Assembly: GCA_002917075.1 (NCBI GenBank)
Contig: NTMA01000055.1
Span: 124,001 to 188,000, forward strand
Length of the DNA stretch: 64,000 nucleotides
DNA from: Hawksworthiomyces lignivorus
Lineage: Eukaryota; Ascomycota; Sordariomycetes; Ophiostomatales; Ophiostomataceae
Direction: 5' to 3'
Positions within the stretch are counted from its first letter, which is position 1. Each line of letters starts with the position of its first letter. The translations under genes were made by a program, and so were the position numbers. Of this stretch, positions 22,844 to 33,003 are shown piece by piece. The notes under the pieces were generated by a model, which was not told where the DNA came from, made no database searches, and saw only the letters and a list, made by a program, of their open reading frames with translations.

Positions 22844-24303
22844 TTAGTCGGCTTTCGACAATGGTGCAGCTTGGTGACCTTTCTCTGGTACTATAAACGC
22901 AGTTAGCATAGAGCTTGCCGTACGAGACCGGCTGAGTAAGGCCCCAGTGATCACATACCCTTTTTAACATCACCAACGCGTACGCGAATCGGGCTGAAGA
23001 TCTCCAGCTGATCGTTGTCCACGTCCCACCCCGCCTGTTGTAGAGCATCTAGAATACTCTCCTTCGTCTCCGGCGATACGTAACCTAGTGGACCTTCGTT
23101 CTCATAGTGGCTCCCGAGTCCATTTTTCAAGGCCGAATCGAAATGGTAGGCATGGGTGACGGCATCGAGCCAGGCCAAGAGCGGACCCCTGTTCGGATCT
23201 GTGCCTTCTTTCATCGCAATGCGAATATTGAAGCTCGGCCCCCAGTGCCAGATCCCCATGAAGTAGCTTGACGTCTCGAATCGGTACGAGTGGTATCCCC
23301 AAGGAGACCAGTTCATCACGTCGCCGTAGCTACCCAGTTGACAGGTGCCACGATAGTCTCCGCTCTTGCTCCACATGTTGCCTTGACCGTTGCGCAGGAT
23401 ATTCTCCCGCTGGGCGACGTCTGTCGGTGTGAGAATCTTGCCTGTCTCGAGCCACTCACGGAATACGATTGTGGCCCGCTGGCGGTTAAAGGTGAGCATC
23501 TTGACGCAGCGCACGCCCCGGTAGTTCATGTTGAGGTGCACGAGAATGAGCACCACCATCCAATACCATACGAAAGTCTTGTCTTCTACCATGTGTACAA
23601 CAGCCGTCCCCGTCAACATGCCGAGCAGGCTGACGACAGTCTCTTGCGATGCTTCTTTGGCGTTTAGCTCGGCAAGGTTACCTGTCTTAGCAAAGTGAGC
23701 CGACAAGCTGGCCTTGCTTGCGTTGGCGGCGACACCACACAGCGCCCGAAGGATGCTGGCGGCCACCATGACGCAGACTTTGGAGGAGAATGGCAGCACG
23801 GGAGTCAGCAGATCAAGAAGAAGTGCACTGTCGTTAAACAGATCGGCCATGAAGCGGTAGGCCTTGCACTCGGGCTCAATCGCCTGGCCCATGCGGTGTG
23901 CGAACAAGATTGTCGCCATCCGCGAGAACGTGTCTTGGATGATCTTTAGCACGAGTGCGGCAGTTGGTGACTGTGATGCGTTGCCAACGCCGAGTCCTTC
24001 AAGAACAGCACGATTGGCTAGAAGCGAGGCAATCGAAGAAGAAAACGCCTGGAGCGAATCATATGTTTGATATGCCAAGTAGTCGTCTGTTACGCTGTGA
24101 GGATATCCTGCTGGGAGAAAAGCATAAAAGATGGCCTTGCCCAGCGGGACTTTTGTTTTTTCCTATGCAATGTGTCAAGAGTGGTCGCAAACAGGGCGAT
24201 TTGATGAGAAGCGGCTTACAGTTTTGAGTTCCGCATCTCCCGAGCCTTTGCTGTACGTACAGAGCACATTGCCGGCCTGGTCGATATCACAGACGGTACT
24301 CAT
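22844..24303 (-). CDS. RUS/DUF647 family protein (root UV-B sensitive-like)
   Basis: Minus-strand exons 24303-24220, 24162-22959 and 22890-22844 give 444 residues. The family signature lies at the start of exon 2: FLPAGYPHSVTDDYLAYQ followed by DSLQAF. Further conserved-looking segments are ALCGVAANASKASLSAHFA, LNMNYRGVRCVKMLTFNRQR and a Trp/Tyr-rich C-terminal half (WSPWGYHSYRFETS, WHWGPSF). In plants RUS proteins act in UV-B response and vitamin B6/auxin homeostasis. In fungi the role is essentially unknown. Several hydrophobic stretches suggest membrane association. The last exon is only 47 nt (ending LSKAD) and is supported by GTATGT...TATAG; without it the protein would stop three residues later at a TGA inside that intron. 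Confidence 0.87.
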
Positions 24304-25162
24304 ATTGGCGTTCTTGAGGGATCGTAGTTACAACATGAGCGATGATTTGATGAGCAGAATGATGGAATGTGAAACTAGGAAGAGGGGACAAGCAAGCTCT
24401 CGGGGAGAATATTGAAAGGAATTGAGGAGGATGTGCAACCGTGACCAGCGACTCAAAGCACAAACTCAAGCGAGTGGGAGATGTGAAGAGAGAGCTGAGT
24501 CCGATGGTGAGCGTTGAGTGATAACGAAGAAGAAACGCAGATAGGAAGAGAAACCGGCGACTGCATAAGGCTAGATGGCCTCGGTCGATTGCCGCGGTAG
24601 CTATGGAGAGGTATTGCCTGAAAATGGAAAGAAGCGCTGATGAAAGTGTCGTTCGCGGTTACCTTTCTGGCCGAAACAACGCGTCAAGTAATGAGCTGCA
24701 TCAGTGTCTCGAAAACGCCGCCATATGGCATCTGGGGTTAAGACCTGTGTGGTAATTAGCAGACACGGCAACTACAACGTTAGCAAGAGAGAACCAGGAA
24801 CGCTGGCGGTATAGAGGCTCTGATTTGCTATCACTGATTATTATGGTGGGGTAGCTGGCAAATAAGTTGGACATGTGTGGTTATTGTTAGGCTCGCAGCG
24901 CCCTGCACATGCGCAAAGTAATACTCTTTATGTATACTCCGTATAGCGAGACACTGATATATGTACGTTTTACGGAGCTCACGGATAGATTGATATGAGA
25001 AACGAGCATAGACAATCAGCACCAAAACAAATAACCTCAAAAAAAGAACAGGAATAATTGCCAATCGTGAAAAAAAAATTCGCTAACGCATGCACGTAGG
25101 TTCAGTGTTTTGAGCTTTGTTTCGAATGTTCCTCGTCCAACGACCGTTCTATTCATCCCTCT
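24304..25162. other. intergenic, RUS 5' side and mevalonate decarboxylase 3' side
   Basis: No supportable gene. It is A+T-rich from 24830 to 25080 with a TATACTCCGTATA word near 24933-24945. Confidence 0.4.
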
Positions 25163-26416
25163 CTATCGCTTTACGGGTTGGCCATCCGCGCCAACCAAGT
25201 GCTCCTCTGACTTTATTGGTCCTTCGCCGACGCCCGTGAGAATTACTCGGCTGACGCCCGTCTTCAACGTCCCTGCCACGGTGGCATCTACCTCTGCGGC
25301 CTGTGTTGTGGCCGGGGGGCCGCTGCCTTTCCAGCCCTCAACAGTGCCTAAGATGGCGGCAAAGGTGCCGAGCACCCGGTCTGCGTCCTGTTCCAGATAG
25401 TAGACGACTGCGTTCGGGCCAGCGTCAAATGTGTAGGCGGCCACCGTCCGGCCAGCCTGTGCGTTGATTGTCTCCACGGCACGTACCGCCGCCCGCGAGA
25501 CGTCGTTCATGTAGAAAATGGGCGGGTATGTGTCGGCGCACGTGGCATGGAACGAGTTGGAGTCGCGCATGGTGACCTCGGCAAACGAGGCAAAATCCCG
25601 GTCGGCGATCGACTTCTCCATCTTGGCCATGTGCTCCGGTACCACCTGGGCGACGCGCTGCTTGAACAACCCCGAGGTAGCCACCGTCTGCTGCATGCCC
25701 GACGTAGACGAGACACCCTTCTTGGCGGCCGAGACCACCAGGATGATCGCCCGCATCTCAGGCCATGCCGACGCGGGAGCCACCTGCTGGGCGAGCGAGT
25801 CGCTGCCATCTGCGGCCTCACCCATCCGCCAGGCAACGTATCCGCCAAAAACGCTGCGGCATGCTGATCCGGAGCCTTGTCGGGCGATCAGGCTGAGCTG
25901 CGATGGGGTGTCGGGCAGCGCATACAGATCGGCAATGGCTCGGACCAGCGCCGCGAAGCCTGCAGCCGATGAAGCGAGGCCAGCTGCCGTGGGGAAGTTG
26001 TTCTCGGTGACAATGCGGAGCGGAAGCGTGGAGAGCTTGGGCAGTGATGGGTCGGCGGCCTCGAGGGCGGCGCGGCGCTGTCGCAGTGCACGAAAGCAAG
26101 CCTGGGTGCGCGCGCCCGAGACGTCGGACGGTTCGCCGTTGAGAAGGAGAGTGTCGCCCTCCGCAGTCGGGTAGGCAGCGGAGCAAGATGCCGTGGTGAG
26201 AGTGCGGAGGTCGGACTGAGCAAGGGTGACGGAGAGCGATGAGTTGGTTGGGAGGTTCAGCTTAACATCGCGCTTACCCCAGTATCTGCAGTTGAATGAC
26301 AAACGTCAGAATTAGCAGCGAATGGAGGGTTTAAAGAAAAGTGCATCTACTGACTTGACAACTGCAATGTTCACCGGAGCCGTGGTGGTCGCACGGTAGA
26401 TCGTAGTATTCGCCAT
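25163..26416 (-). CDS. erg19: diphosphomevalonate decarboxylase (Erg19/Mvd1)
   Basis: Converts mevalonate 5-diphosphate and ATP to isopentenyl diphosphate, the last mevalonate-pathway step feeding ergosterol and other isoprenoids. Minus-strand exons 26416-26355 and 26285-25163 give 394 residues, the usual length. The splice forms the family motif VVKYWGKRD. The GHMP-kinase ATP-binding motif PTAAGLASSAAG is at 119-130. The GSGSACRS motif follows (about 158-165). Asp308 in TFDAGPN corresponds to the catalytic Asp302 of yeast. A first exon of 62 nt with a short intron inside the KYWGKR motif is common in filamentous fungi, as I recall. The gene is divergent from an Ayr1-like reductase with about 780 bp between start codons. 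Confidence 0.95.
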
Positions 26417-27198
26417 AGTAGTGAGTAGCAAGCCGCTAAGCTGCTTTTGAGACGAATTGAGAGAGAATATGCAAGAGAATTTCAAAAGACGTCGGATTTG
26501 GACAGTGAGACGCCAGATACAGTTCGAAGCAGAGGAGGGGGGCCTTGAAAAGAGCAAGAGGGGTAGGAGAGATAGTAAATATGCTCTTGGGACTTGATGA
26601 AGCTGGCGAGCTCAAACTGGAGTAAAATTGTGCTGCTTCTTTATTCGCTCTTCAGGCAAATGCGGTCAACGGTTCATTGTTGGGCTAGAGTTGAACGAGG
26701 TTTAGCGCGGGGCAGTCACTTTAAATTGTCAGGCCCCTATTTTAAATGCGATGTTCTCATTTCCCACCGCTACGTGGAGTACAGCGCATGTACGGAAGTA
26801 TGCTGGTTGTTGTTACTGAAGGTGTGGAAGAATTTACGGAGTAGCTGTGCTGGGAGCATATACCCAGAAAGTATTACTTGATGATTCTAGTCCTTTTTGC
26901 GTTAGATATGCTTTAGACAGTTCTAGCGATGCGAGAGCGACCGTGGATGAGAAGTCACTAATATCATATATGACAAGTGTAGTCGGAGTTAGTTTCCTTG
27001 CACATGCCTACCCTGCTTTTCAATGTCACCTAAATATTGCCTCTGGAAGGACTCGGTGCATCAATGCACGCTATTATAAGAGGATAGCGATCCTTCACCG
27101 TTTCTAGTCGTCGACTTGAGATATTGCAATCTAGGTGTGGGTCTGGTTTGCATAATCAAGAATTGCATCTAGTATATCAAGATAGTCGTTCCTGATAT
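26417..27198. promoter_or_regulatory. divergent intergenic region, erg19 and Ayr1-like gene
   Basis: About 780 bp between two divergent start codons. No coding sequence is convincing. It must contain both promoters. I could not identify a specific sterol-response site by eye. Confidence 0.5.
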
Positions 27199-28157
27199 AT
27201 GCCTGTGACGATGACCTCTCCAAAAACCGTTCTCATCACCGGCTGCAGCCTTGGGGGAATCGGCGACGCCCTGGCCCGTGAATTCCACGGCCGCGGGAAC
27301 ACAGTCTTTGCGACGGCGCGCAGCAAGGCCAAGATGACCGAGTTGGAAGCGCTTGGTATCATGACGCTCGAGATGGACGTCACATCGCTGGAATCAATTG
27401 ATTCAGCAGTTACTGCTGTGAAGGCAGCTACGACGGATGGCCGTCTCGATATTCTCGTCAACAATGCCGGCATCAACCATGTCATGCCTCTCGCTGACTG
27501 CAACATGGCTGATATCAAGCGCGTTCTGGATACAAACATCTTCGGTGTGTTTGCCGTGACGCACGCCTTTCTACCACTGCTCATCGCAGCCGGCGGCAGC
27601 AGAAGCAGCAAAGGCGCTGGCAGCGTCATAGCCAACATTTCCTCGGTGAACACCGTCTTTAATCCGCCATACCAGGCTGCCTACAACGCCTCAAAGGGTG
27701 CTCTCAACTCGATTGGTGATACACTCCGCATCGAGCTGGCTCCCTTGGGCGTCCACGTAGTCACAGTTCTGACAGGCGCGGTGGCCACCCGGCTGTTCGA
27801 CAACGCAGATGCTTTCTGCCACCTCCCAGAGGGTAGCGTCTACACCCCGCTTAAAGATCGCATAGAAAAGAAGGACTTCCTAGATGGCGTTCAGTGGACG
27901 CCGGCGGCCGACTATGCAAAGAAACTGGCATCGGATCTTCTACGGGACAATCCCCAGCCGGTGCTGTGGCGCGCGGCAACCTCCACGATCGCATGGCTCA
28001 TCCAGACATTCGGTTGGGTTGGCATGCTAGTGAGTATTATACCAGGCTTTATTGACGCCGTCAACCATCTCTTGCTGACACATTGTAGGATGGTCTGATG
28101 GCTAAGAGAGTTGGGCTAGACACACTCAGATCACCCATTCACGCTGATAAGCCATGA
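27199..28157 (+). CDS. short-chain dehydrogenase, Ayr1-like (1-acyldihydroxyacetone-phosphate reductase type)
   Basis: An NADPH-dependent classical SDR. The closest type I recognise is yeast Ayr1, which reduces 1-acyl-dihydroxyacetone phosphate in glycerolipid synthesis at the ER/lipid droplet. Exons 27199-28029 and 28089-28157 give 299 residues. The cofactor motif TGCSLGGIG is at 14-22 and NNAG at 88-91. Ser149 (ISSVN) and Tyr162-Lys166 (YNASK) form the catalytic set. The C-terminal hydrophobic stretch before the splice and the tail DGLMAKRVGL resemble Ayr1 membrane-associating ends. Without the 59-bp intron the protein would read into an unrelated tail and stop at 28098, so splicing is preferred. 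A second in-frame ATG at 27211 is possible. The substrate is inferred from family only. Confidence 0.88.
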
Positions 28158-28651
28158 AAAGTGCAAACCAGCGTAGCGGCGTGAAATTATGTACAACGTG
28201 TGCCTGGTTAATTTTATTTCATTTTTCTTTTTGTTCAAGAACTGCGACTGTCGGTTCTGTGTAATGAACGGTGCTATGCAGAGAAATATTCTGTTGTTAG
28301 GTTATTCAATGCGACGGCACCGCCCTGTAGCAAAGTTTTGAAAGGCGCTAAAGGATAGCGGCGAAAGCCGCTGTCATGTGCCAATACGGCGCAAATTTGT
28401 CTGCCTAATCACTCTTTTATAACCATATGATCCCTTATTACGTATGGGGCAAGGCCAGAAGACCCCGCTAACCCGCAGCCTTACACTTGACGCTTTCTTG
28501 GTGCTTCCAGGAAACAAACCACAGCTGCTTCTTATACCAAGTCAACTACGCATGCGCCCCCGTGAGACCATCTCTCATAGCCCCATAACCCGATCCCCGA
28601 CTCTTGTGGTATCGCGACCAATCCTTTACTTTATTTTCTCCGAATCTCTCG
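28158..28651. other. intergenic between Ayr1-like gene and vps60
   Basis: No gene. It is the promoter and leader of vps60. The frame is open upstream of the vps60 ATG, but 28652 is the first in-frame ATG and matches the family N-terminus. Confidence 0.4.
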
Positions 28652-29302
28652 ATGAACCGCCTCTTCGGCACAGGCGGCAACAAGGCGCCCAAGCCCACCC
28701 TGGGCTCCGCCGTCTCCAGCGTCAATGACCGCATCGAGTCCCTCGACTCCAAGCTTGCGACCCTCAATGCCGAGCTCGGCACCTACCAGTCAAAGCTGAG
28801 CCGCATGCGCGACGGGCCGGGCAAGACCGCCCTGAAGCAGAAGGCGCTCAAGGTCCTGCAGCGCCGCAAGCAGTACGAGGCGCAGCGCGATCAGCTCGAA
28901 GCCCAGGTCTGGAACATGGAGCAGGCGCAGACGATGCAGGACAACCTCAAGAATGTGATGACGACGGTAGACGCGCTCAAGACAACCAACAAGGAGCTGC
29001 GCAAGCAGTACGGCAAAGTCGACCTCGACAAGATCGAGCGCCTGCAGGACGAGATGGCCGACCTGATGGACGTCAGCAACGAGATCCAAGAGTCGCTGGC
29101 GCGCAGCTACGACATCCCCGAGGACGTCGACGAGGCCGAGCTGGACGCGGAGCTGGAGGCGCTGGGACAGGACGTCGAGCTGGAGAACGAGATGCTGGGC
29201 AGCGGCGCCATGGGCGTCCCCAGCTTCATGCAGGACGAGGTGCCCGAGTTCATCGACGAGCCGCCACAGGTCGAGGGGAAGATCAAGGAGGCGGCCGGCT
29301 AA
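28652..29302 (+). CDS. vps60: ESCRT-III accessory protein Vps60 (CHMP5/Mos10, Snf7 family)
   Basis: An endosomal ESCRT-III-related protein that binds Vta1 and stimulates the Vps4 ATPase during multivesicular-body formation. The single exon gives 216 residues. The N-terminus MNRLFG is characteristic of Vps60/CHMP5. A basic first half (GPGKTALKQKALKVLQRRKQYE) forms the Snf7 helical hairpin. It is followed by acidic coiled-coil helices (KIERLQDEMADLMD, then EIQESLARSYD) and an acidic tail containing PSFMQDEVPEFIDEPP, where the Vta1/MIT-binding region lies in the family. No intron is needed. It is convergent with the F-box gene. Confidence 0.95.
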   Translation: MNRLFGTGGNKAPKPTLGSAVSSVNDRIESLDSKLATLNAELGTYQSKLSRMRDGPGKTALKQKALKVLQRRKQYEAQRDQLEAQVWNMEQAQTMQDNLKNVMTTVDALKTTNKELRKQYGKVDLDKIERLQDEMADLMDVSNEIQESLARSYDIPEDVDEAELDAELEALGQDVELENEMLGSGAMGVPSFMQDEVPEFIDEPPQVEGKIKEAAG

Positions 29303-29750
29303 GGACGCGAGAGAAACGTGTTGGTCTCTCCTATATGAAAGTTGACAGGCAATTGATTAGAGCTGTCATTACATTGTGCAATTACGATTCGCTTAAGAAA
29401 CAACGTTGAGCAAACTAGATGGTCTCTACTTTGCGGCGAAGTCGAGAGTCTGTTACCAAAGAGATATACTGAACGTGTATTATTTTAACATTTCTTTATC
29501 TACCTCTTTTTTGACGACAACGGAAACTACCAGAACCATAAAGATGCGGGTCAATACTTATAGTTTATAATCATGATACGTCCGGGCATAAATTAATTAC
29601 ACATATACACTACATACGAAATGTTGTAAACCAAGCCGAGTTAGGAAGCGGCCGTAGATATATGAATACGACCTAGCCATCAGTTATTGCGCTTGGCTGC
29701 TTTTCCTGTTTTAAGACAGCAAACATTCCATCTCTCAAAGGCTCTTAATT
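29303..29750. other. convergent 3' intergenic region
   Basis: A+T-rich 3' ends of vps60 and the F-box/WD40 gene. No coding signal. Confidence 0.4.
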
Positions 29751-32700
29751 TCAGTCGATCGTTCCAAAGAATCGTACAGCCTCTTCGAGCTCCGCATCGC
29801 CGTTGCAAAAGTCCCAGCCCACAATCACACTCGTTTGGCTGCAGCATATGATCCGGCGAGCATCAAACTGAAGCTTGAAAACGCGTGCTGGGTTTACAGC
29901 CTCACCTCCTTGGATGTGCGGATGGTGATGATGAGGCGGCGGCCCAGCCGCATCGACTGCACCGCCACCCGCGGCTGGCACTGCTGCTGAAGGTGGCGGC
30001 GGAGGTGCGCCGGTCACCGGTATGGTAGCCGGATGCACAGGATGGGCTTCCGCCGTGGCTGCGGTGCTAGTAAGTCCTGTAACGGATTGAGCTACAGGAG
30101 TGGCATCCACTGCCAAGGCTTGGTTGGCATTTGCAAAGCCTGATACGCCAATAGCCGGGACTGCAGGTGCTTGTGGAATGCCACCCGCAAATGATCCATG
30201 GACCACCGGTTCCGTAGCAACGGGAGGAGCAATACCACCACCTGGAGTTACAACAGATGACGAACTGAGGCCGGAAGGACCGATCTCAGCACCCGATGAT
30301 GCTTGTAAAGCGCCGCTCGATGAAGGCCCAGCTGCGCTAGCAACGGCAGACACATTTCCAGATGGTCCTGCAGTAGTCGAAAGCATCCCTCTTGCTCGTG
30401 AGATCTGAGACCGGACGAGTGCCGTGCTGACAGCTTGTCGTAGCTGTGAACGCACAAATGGGCTCGGATGCTGGTCAATAGCTGCTTGTAAAGCGCCCTG
30501 CATAGTGAGGAGGGTTGGGTAGGTTGCAAGCGCTTGCTGCAATGCTTGAACGCCTTGTGAGATGAGGTCATCGATAAGGTCTACAAGAGACGGGGGAATA
30601 GAGTTTGTTGTTGCGTCGCCAGGGTCAGGCGTGTCAACAACCATAGCACTTGACGCAGGTGGTGCTACAGTAGACGTTGAAGGTGGCTGCGCTTGGTTCG
30701 CGGCGCCTGCTGGGCCAGGAGATGCAGCGGGGCCAGCGTGCGCCGAATTTTGAAGAGCATGGAGAGCGGCATGTGTGAGAGGTTGCGTGGTAGTCGAAGA
30801 GGAGGTGCTCGAGGCGGTGGAAGCGGAGGTAGCGGCAGCGGCAGCGGCGGCAGCTTCTTCTTGTTTCAAATGGTGCTGCGCTTTCCAGACACCCCGCTTG
30901 TCGCGTCGCCAGATAATTATCGTCGTATCATATGAGCCTGAGACAATACGCCCGTACTTCCCGCCACCACCACCAGGAGGGAGCTTGGCTCCCGTAAAGC
31001 GTATGTTTTCGGGTCGGAGGATGCCATCGTCGGGAACTTCAGCGGCATGACGCCGTTGGTGATGGTTTGAAGTCAGCGTACCGTTTTGTTTCGCCTCTAG
31101 GTATTGTTGGTCAATCCTGGCGGCTTCTCTTTCGTCTTCGATTTCGCTGTAGGGCAGGTCGCCAAATCCAGCTTGCACGGTGCGCACCAAATTAGAGTGG
31201 GACCGCAGGCTTCCCACCTCCAGGCCAGAACGACGGTCGAACACTTTGACTTCATTGTCACTGCTGCCAGACACAATTCGCCTACCATCATATTGAACAC
31301 AAGCGATGCCCTTGTGGTGACCAATTAGCGTGCGGACGCAAGTCTGGTTCGGCCAGTCCCAGATCTTGACGTTGCGATCACCTGAGGCAGACACAACTTC
31401 GCGGCCATATATTTGCACTGCGTTGACAGCTGCGCCGTGGCCTTCGAGGCTACCAATAAGAGTATATCGTGGCTTGATCGGAAGCTGGTCAAGCCCGTCA
31501 TACCCATAATTTTTCAAGTGGATGGGAACAGGTTGAACTGGAGCCACCGAGCCATAGCCTAGGTCACCGGGCCTAAGTTCTCTGCGGTTGAAGATCTTGA
31601 TGGTCTTGTCCTTGGAGCAAGTCACAAGGATGTTTTTGTCAAACTTGACGTTGAGAACTGGCTCACGATGTGCACGGTGAAGGCGCTGGATGATCTCTCC
31701 TGTGGAAAATCGCCAAAGGATGACGTTAGAATCGCTGCTTCCCGACACTATGAGATCTTCTTCGGGATCCGAGTCAAACTGGAGACAAAGCACAGAGCCT
31801 CGATGGCCCACCAAAGGCGGGAGCACAAGACGGCGCGTTTGCATGTTCCAGATGCGGATTGTCCGATCTCGGCTACCACTGACAAGATACTCCGAGTTGA
31901 ACTGAATGGTGTAGATGCACTCGCCGTGCGCCTCTTTAGGATGGTCCGGGTGCGGAAACTGAAAGTTGGAATACTTCCCAAGTTCCCAATTTAACTCCAG
32001 TCGACGACGCAAGGTATAGAGATGTTTCCAATTCATTCGGTACTTTCCGCTTGCCGGGTCCCAACTCCAGAGCGTAGATTTGGGTAGCTTTTCTACCATC
32101 GCGGCGGATGGTGCTTCCAGTGCAGCAGATACAGATGCAGCCAGTAAAGGCGGAGACAAGACCTGTTCTTTCCCCTTCCTGGAAGAATAGGCCCCAACAA
32201 TATTGTCAGCTGATTCTAGAGGGACAGTAAAGCCTCTTGTTGAAGATGTAGGTTCTGGCGCAGAGCTGCCGAAAATGCTGGCTTCTGATCGAGGGGCTGG
32301 CGCGGTCGTTTCTCCTTTCCATGACGAATCTACGTCAAGCATAACATTATCGATATCGTCGTCTGCACGCCTCGATGACGATATAGCCCGCCGCTTCGAG
32401 GCGTGTCCGCCGCCTTCAGAGGGGACTGGCTTGTCTCTATTGATCTTCTCTTCACATGCTTGTATTTCAGATGAAATAGTCTTCCAGCCTTCAAGGTAAT
32501 AGAGTCTCTCCCAAAGTTTCCGGTCCAGCGCGAGACCATACCATGCACGGCACGATCTAGCCACAGAGATCAGAGACAGCGGATCAAGATAGCCAAGAAT
32601 ATTCAGGCATATTTCGGCGGGCAGGTATCGAATAAAATCGATATACAGGCGGGGATTTAGCTTTTGGACAATCTCTGCAATGATACTCGTAGGTAGACTC

Positions 32701-33003
32701 TCCAGGAGAGACTCTGCAAGTTCTGTATGGGGTAAAGGAGAGCCGTCAGTTTATCGCTCTGAAATTTTAATTCTGGCGCATTAGAATAGCAATGTAGCAC
32801 ATACGTATTTTGGAAGCAAGCGACAAAGACGAGATGTGGCGCGTGAGCAGAGGCGACAGCTCGCCATTGAAACGGGAACGAAGCACAGCAGCTCCGGCAT
32901 CTCTGTCACTGCTTTTGACTGCAAATGCCGATGAGCTGGAGCCGGACAATGGATCTTCGGAATAGCCTTCGTCAGGCTGCTGCTGCGTCTGGTATGGATC
33001 CAT
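29751..33003 (-). CDS. fwd-1: F-box/WD40 SCF substrate adaptor, FWD-1/beta-TrCP-like
   Basis: A substrate-recognition subunit of an SCF ubiquitin ligase. The Neurospora orthologue type, FWD-1, targets the clock protein FRQ. Minus-strand exons 33003-32805 and 32722-29751 give 1056 residues. A D-domain-like dimerisation helix (LLESLPTSIIAEIVQKLNPR, about 72-91) precedes an F-box starting LPAEICLNILGYLD near 100. A disordered linker follows, then WD repeats whose VSGSRDRTIRIW-type blades start near residue 332; I count seven. Blades 1-6 end near 673. A low-complexity Ala/Pro/Ser insertion of about 330 residues separates them from the last blade (about 1004-1038). The length is close to Neurospora FWD-1 (about 1,000 residues from memory). 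The orthology call is inference; F-box plus WD40 is directly seen. Confidence 0.87.

Noticed and set aside
25507..26223. Long open frames on both strands overlapping erg19
   Set aside because: They are shadows of the high-GC coding strand. Only the mevalonate diphosphate decarboxylase frame carries family motifs.
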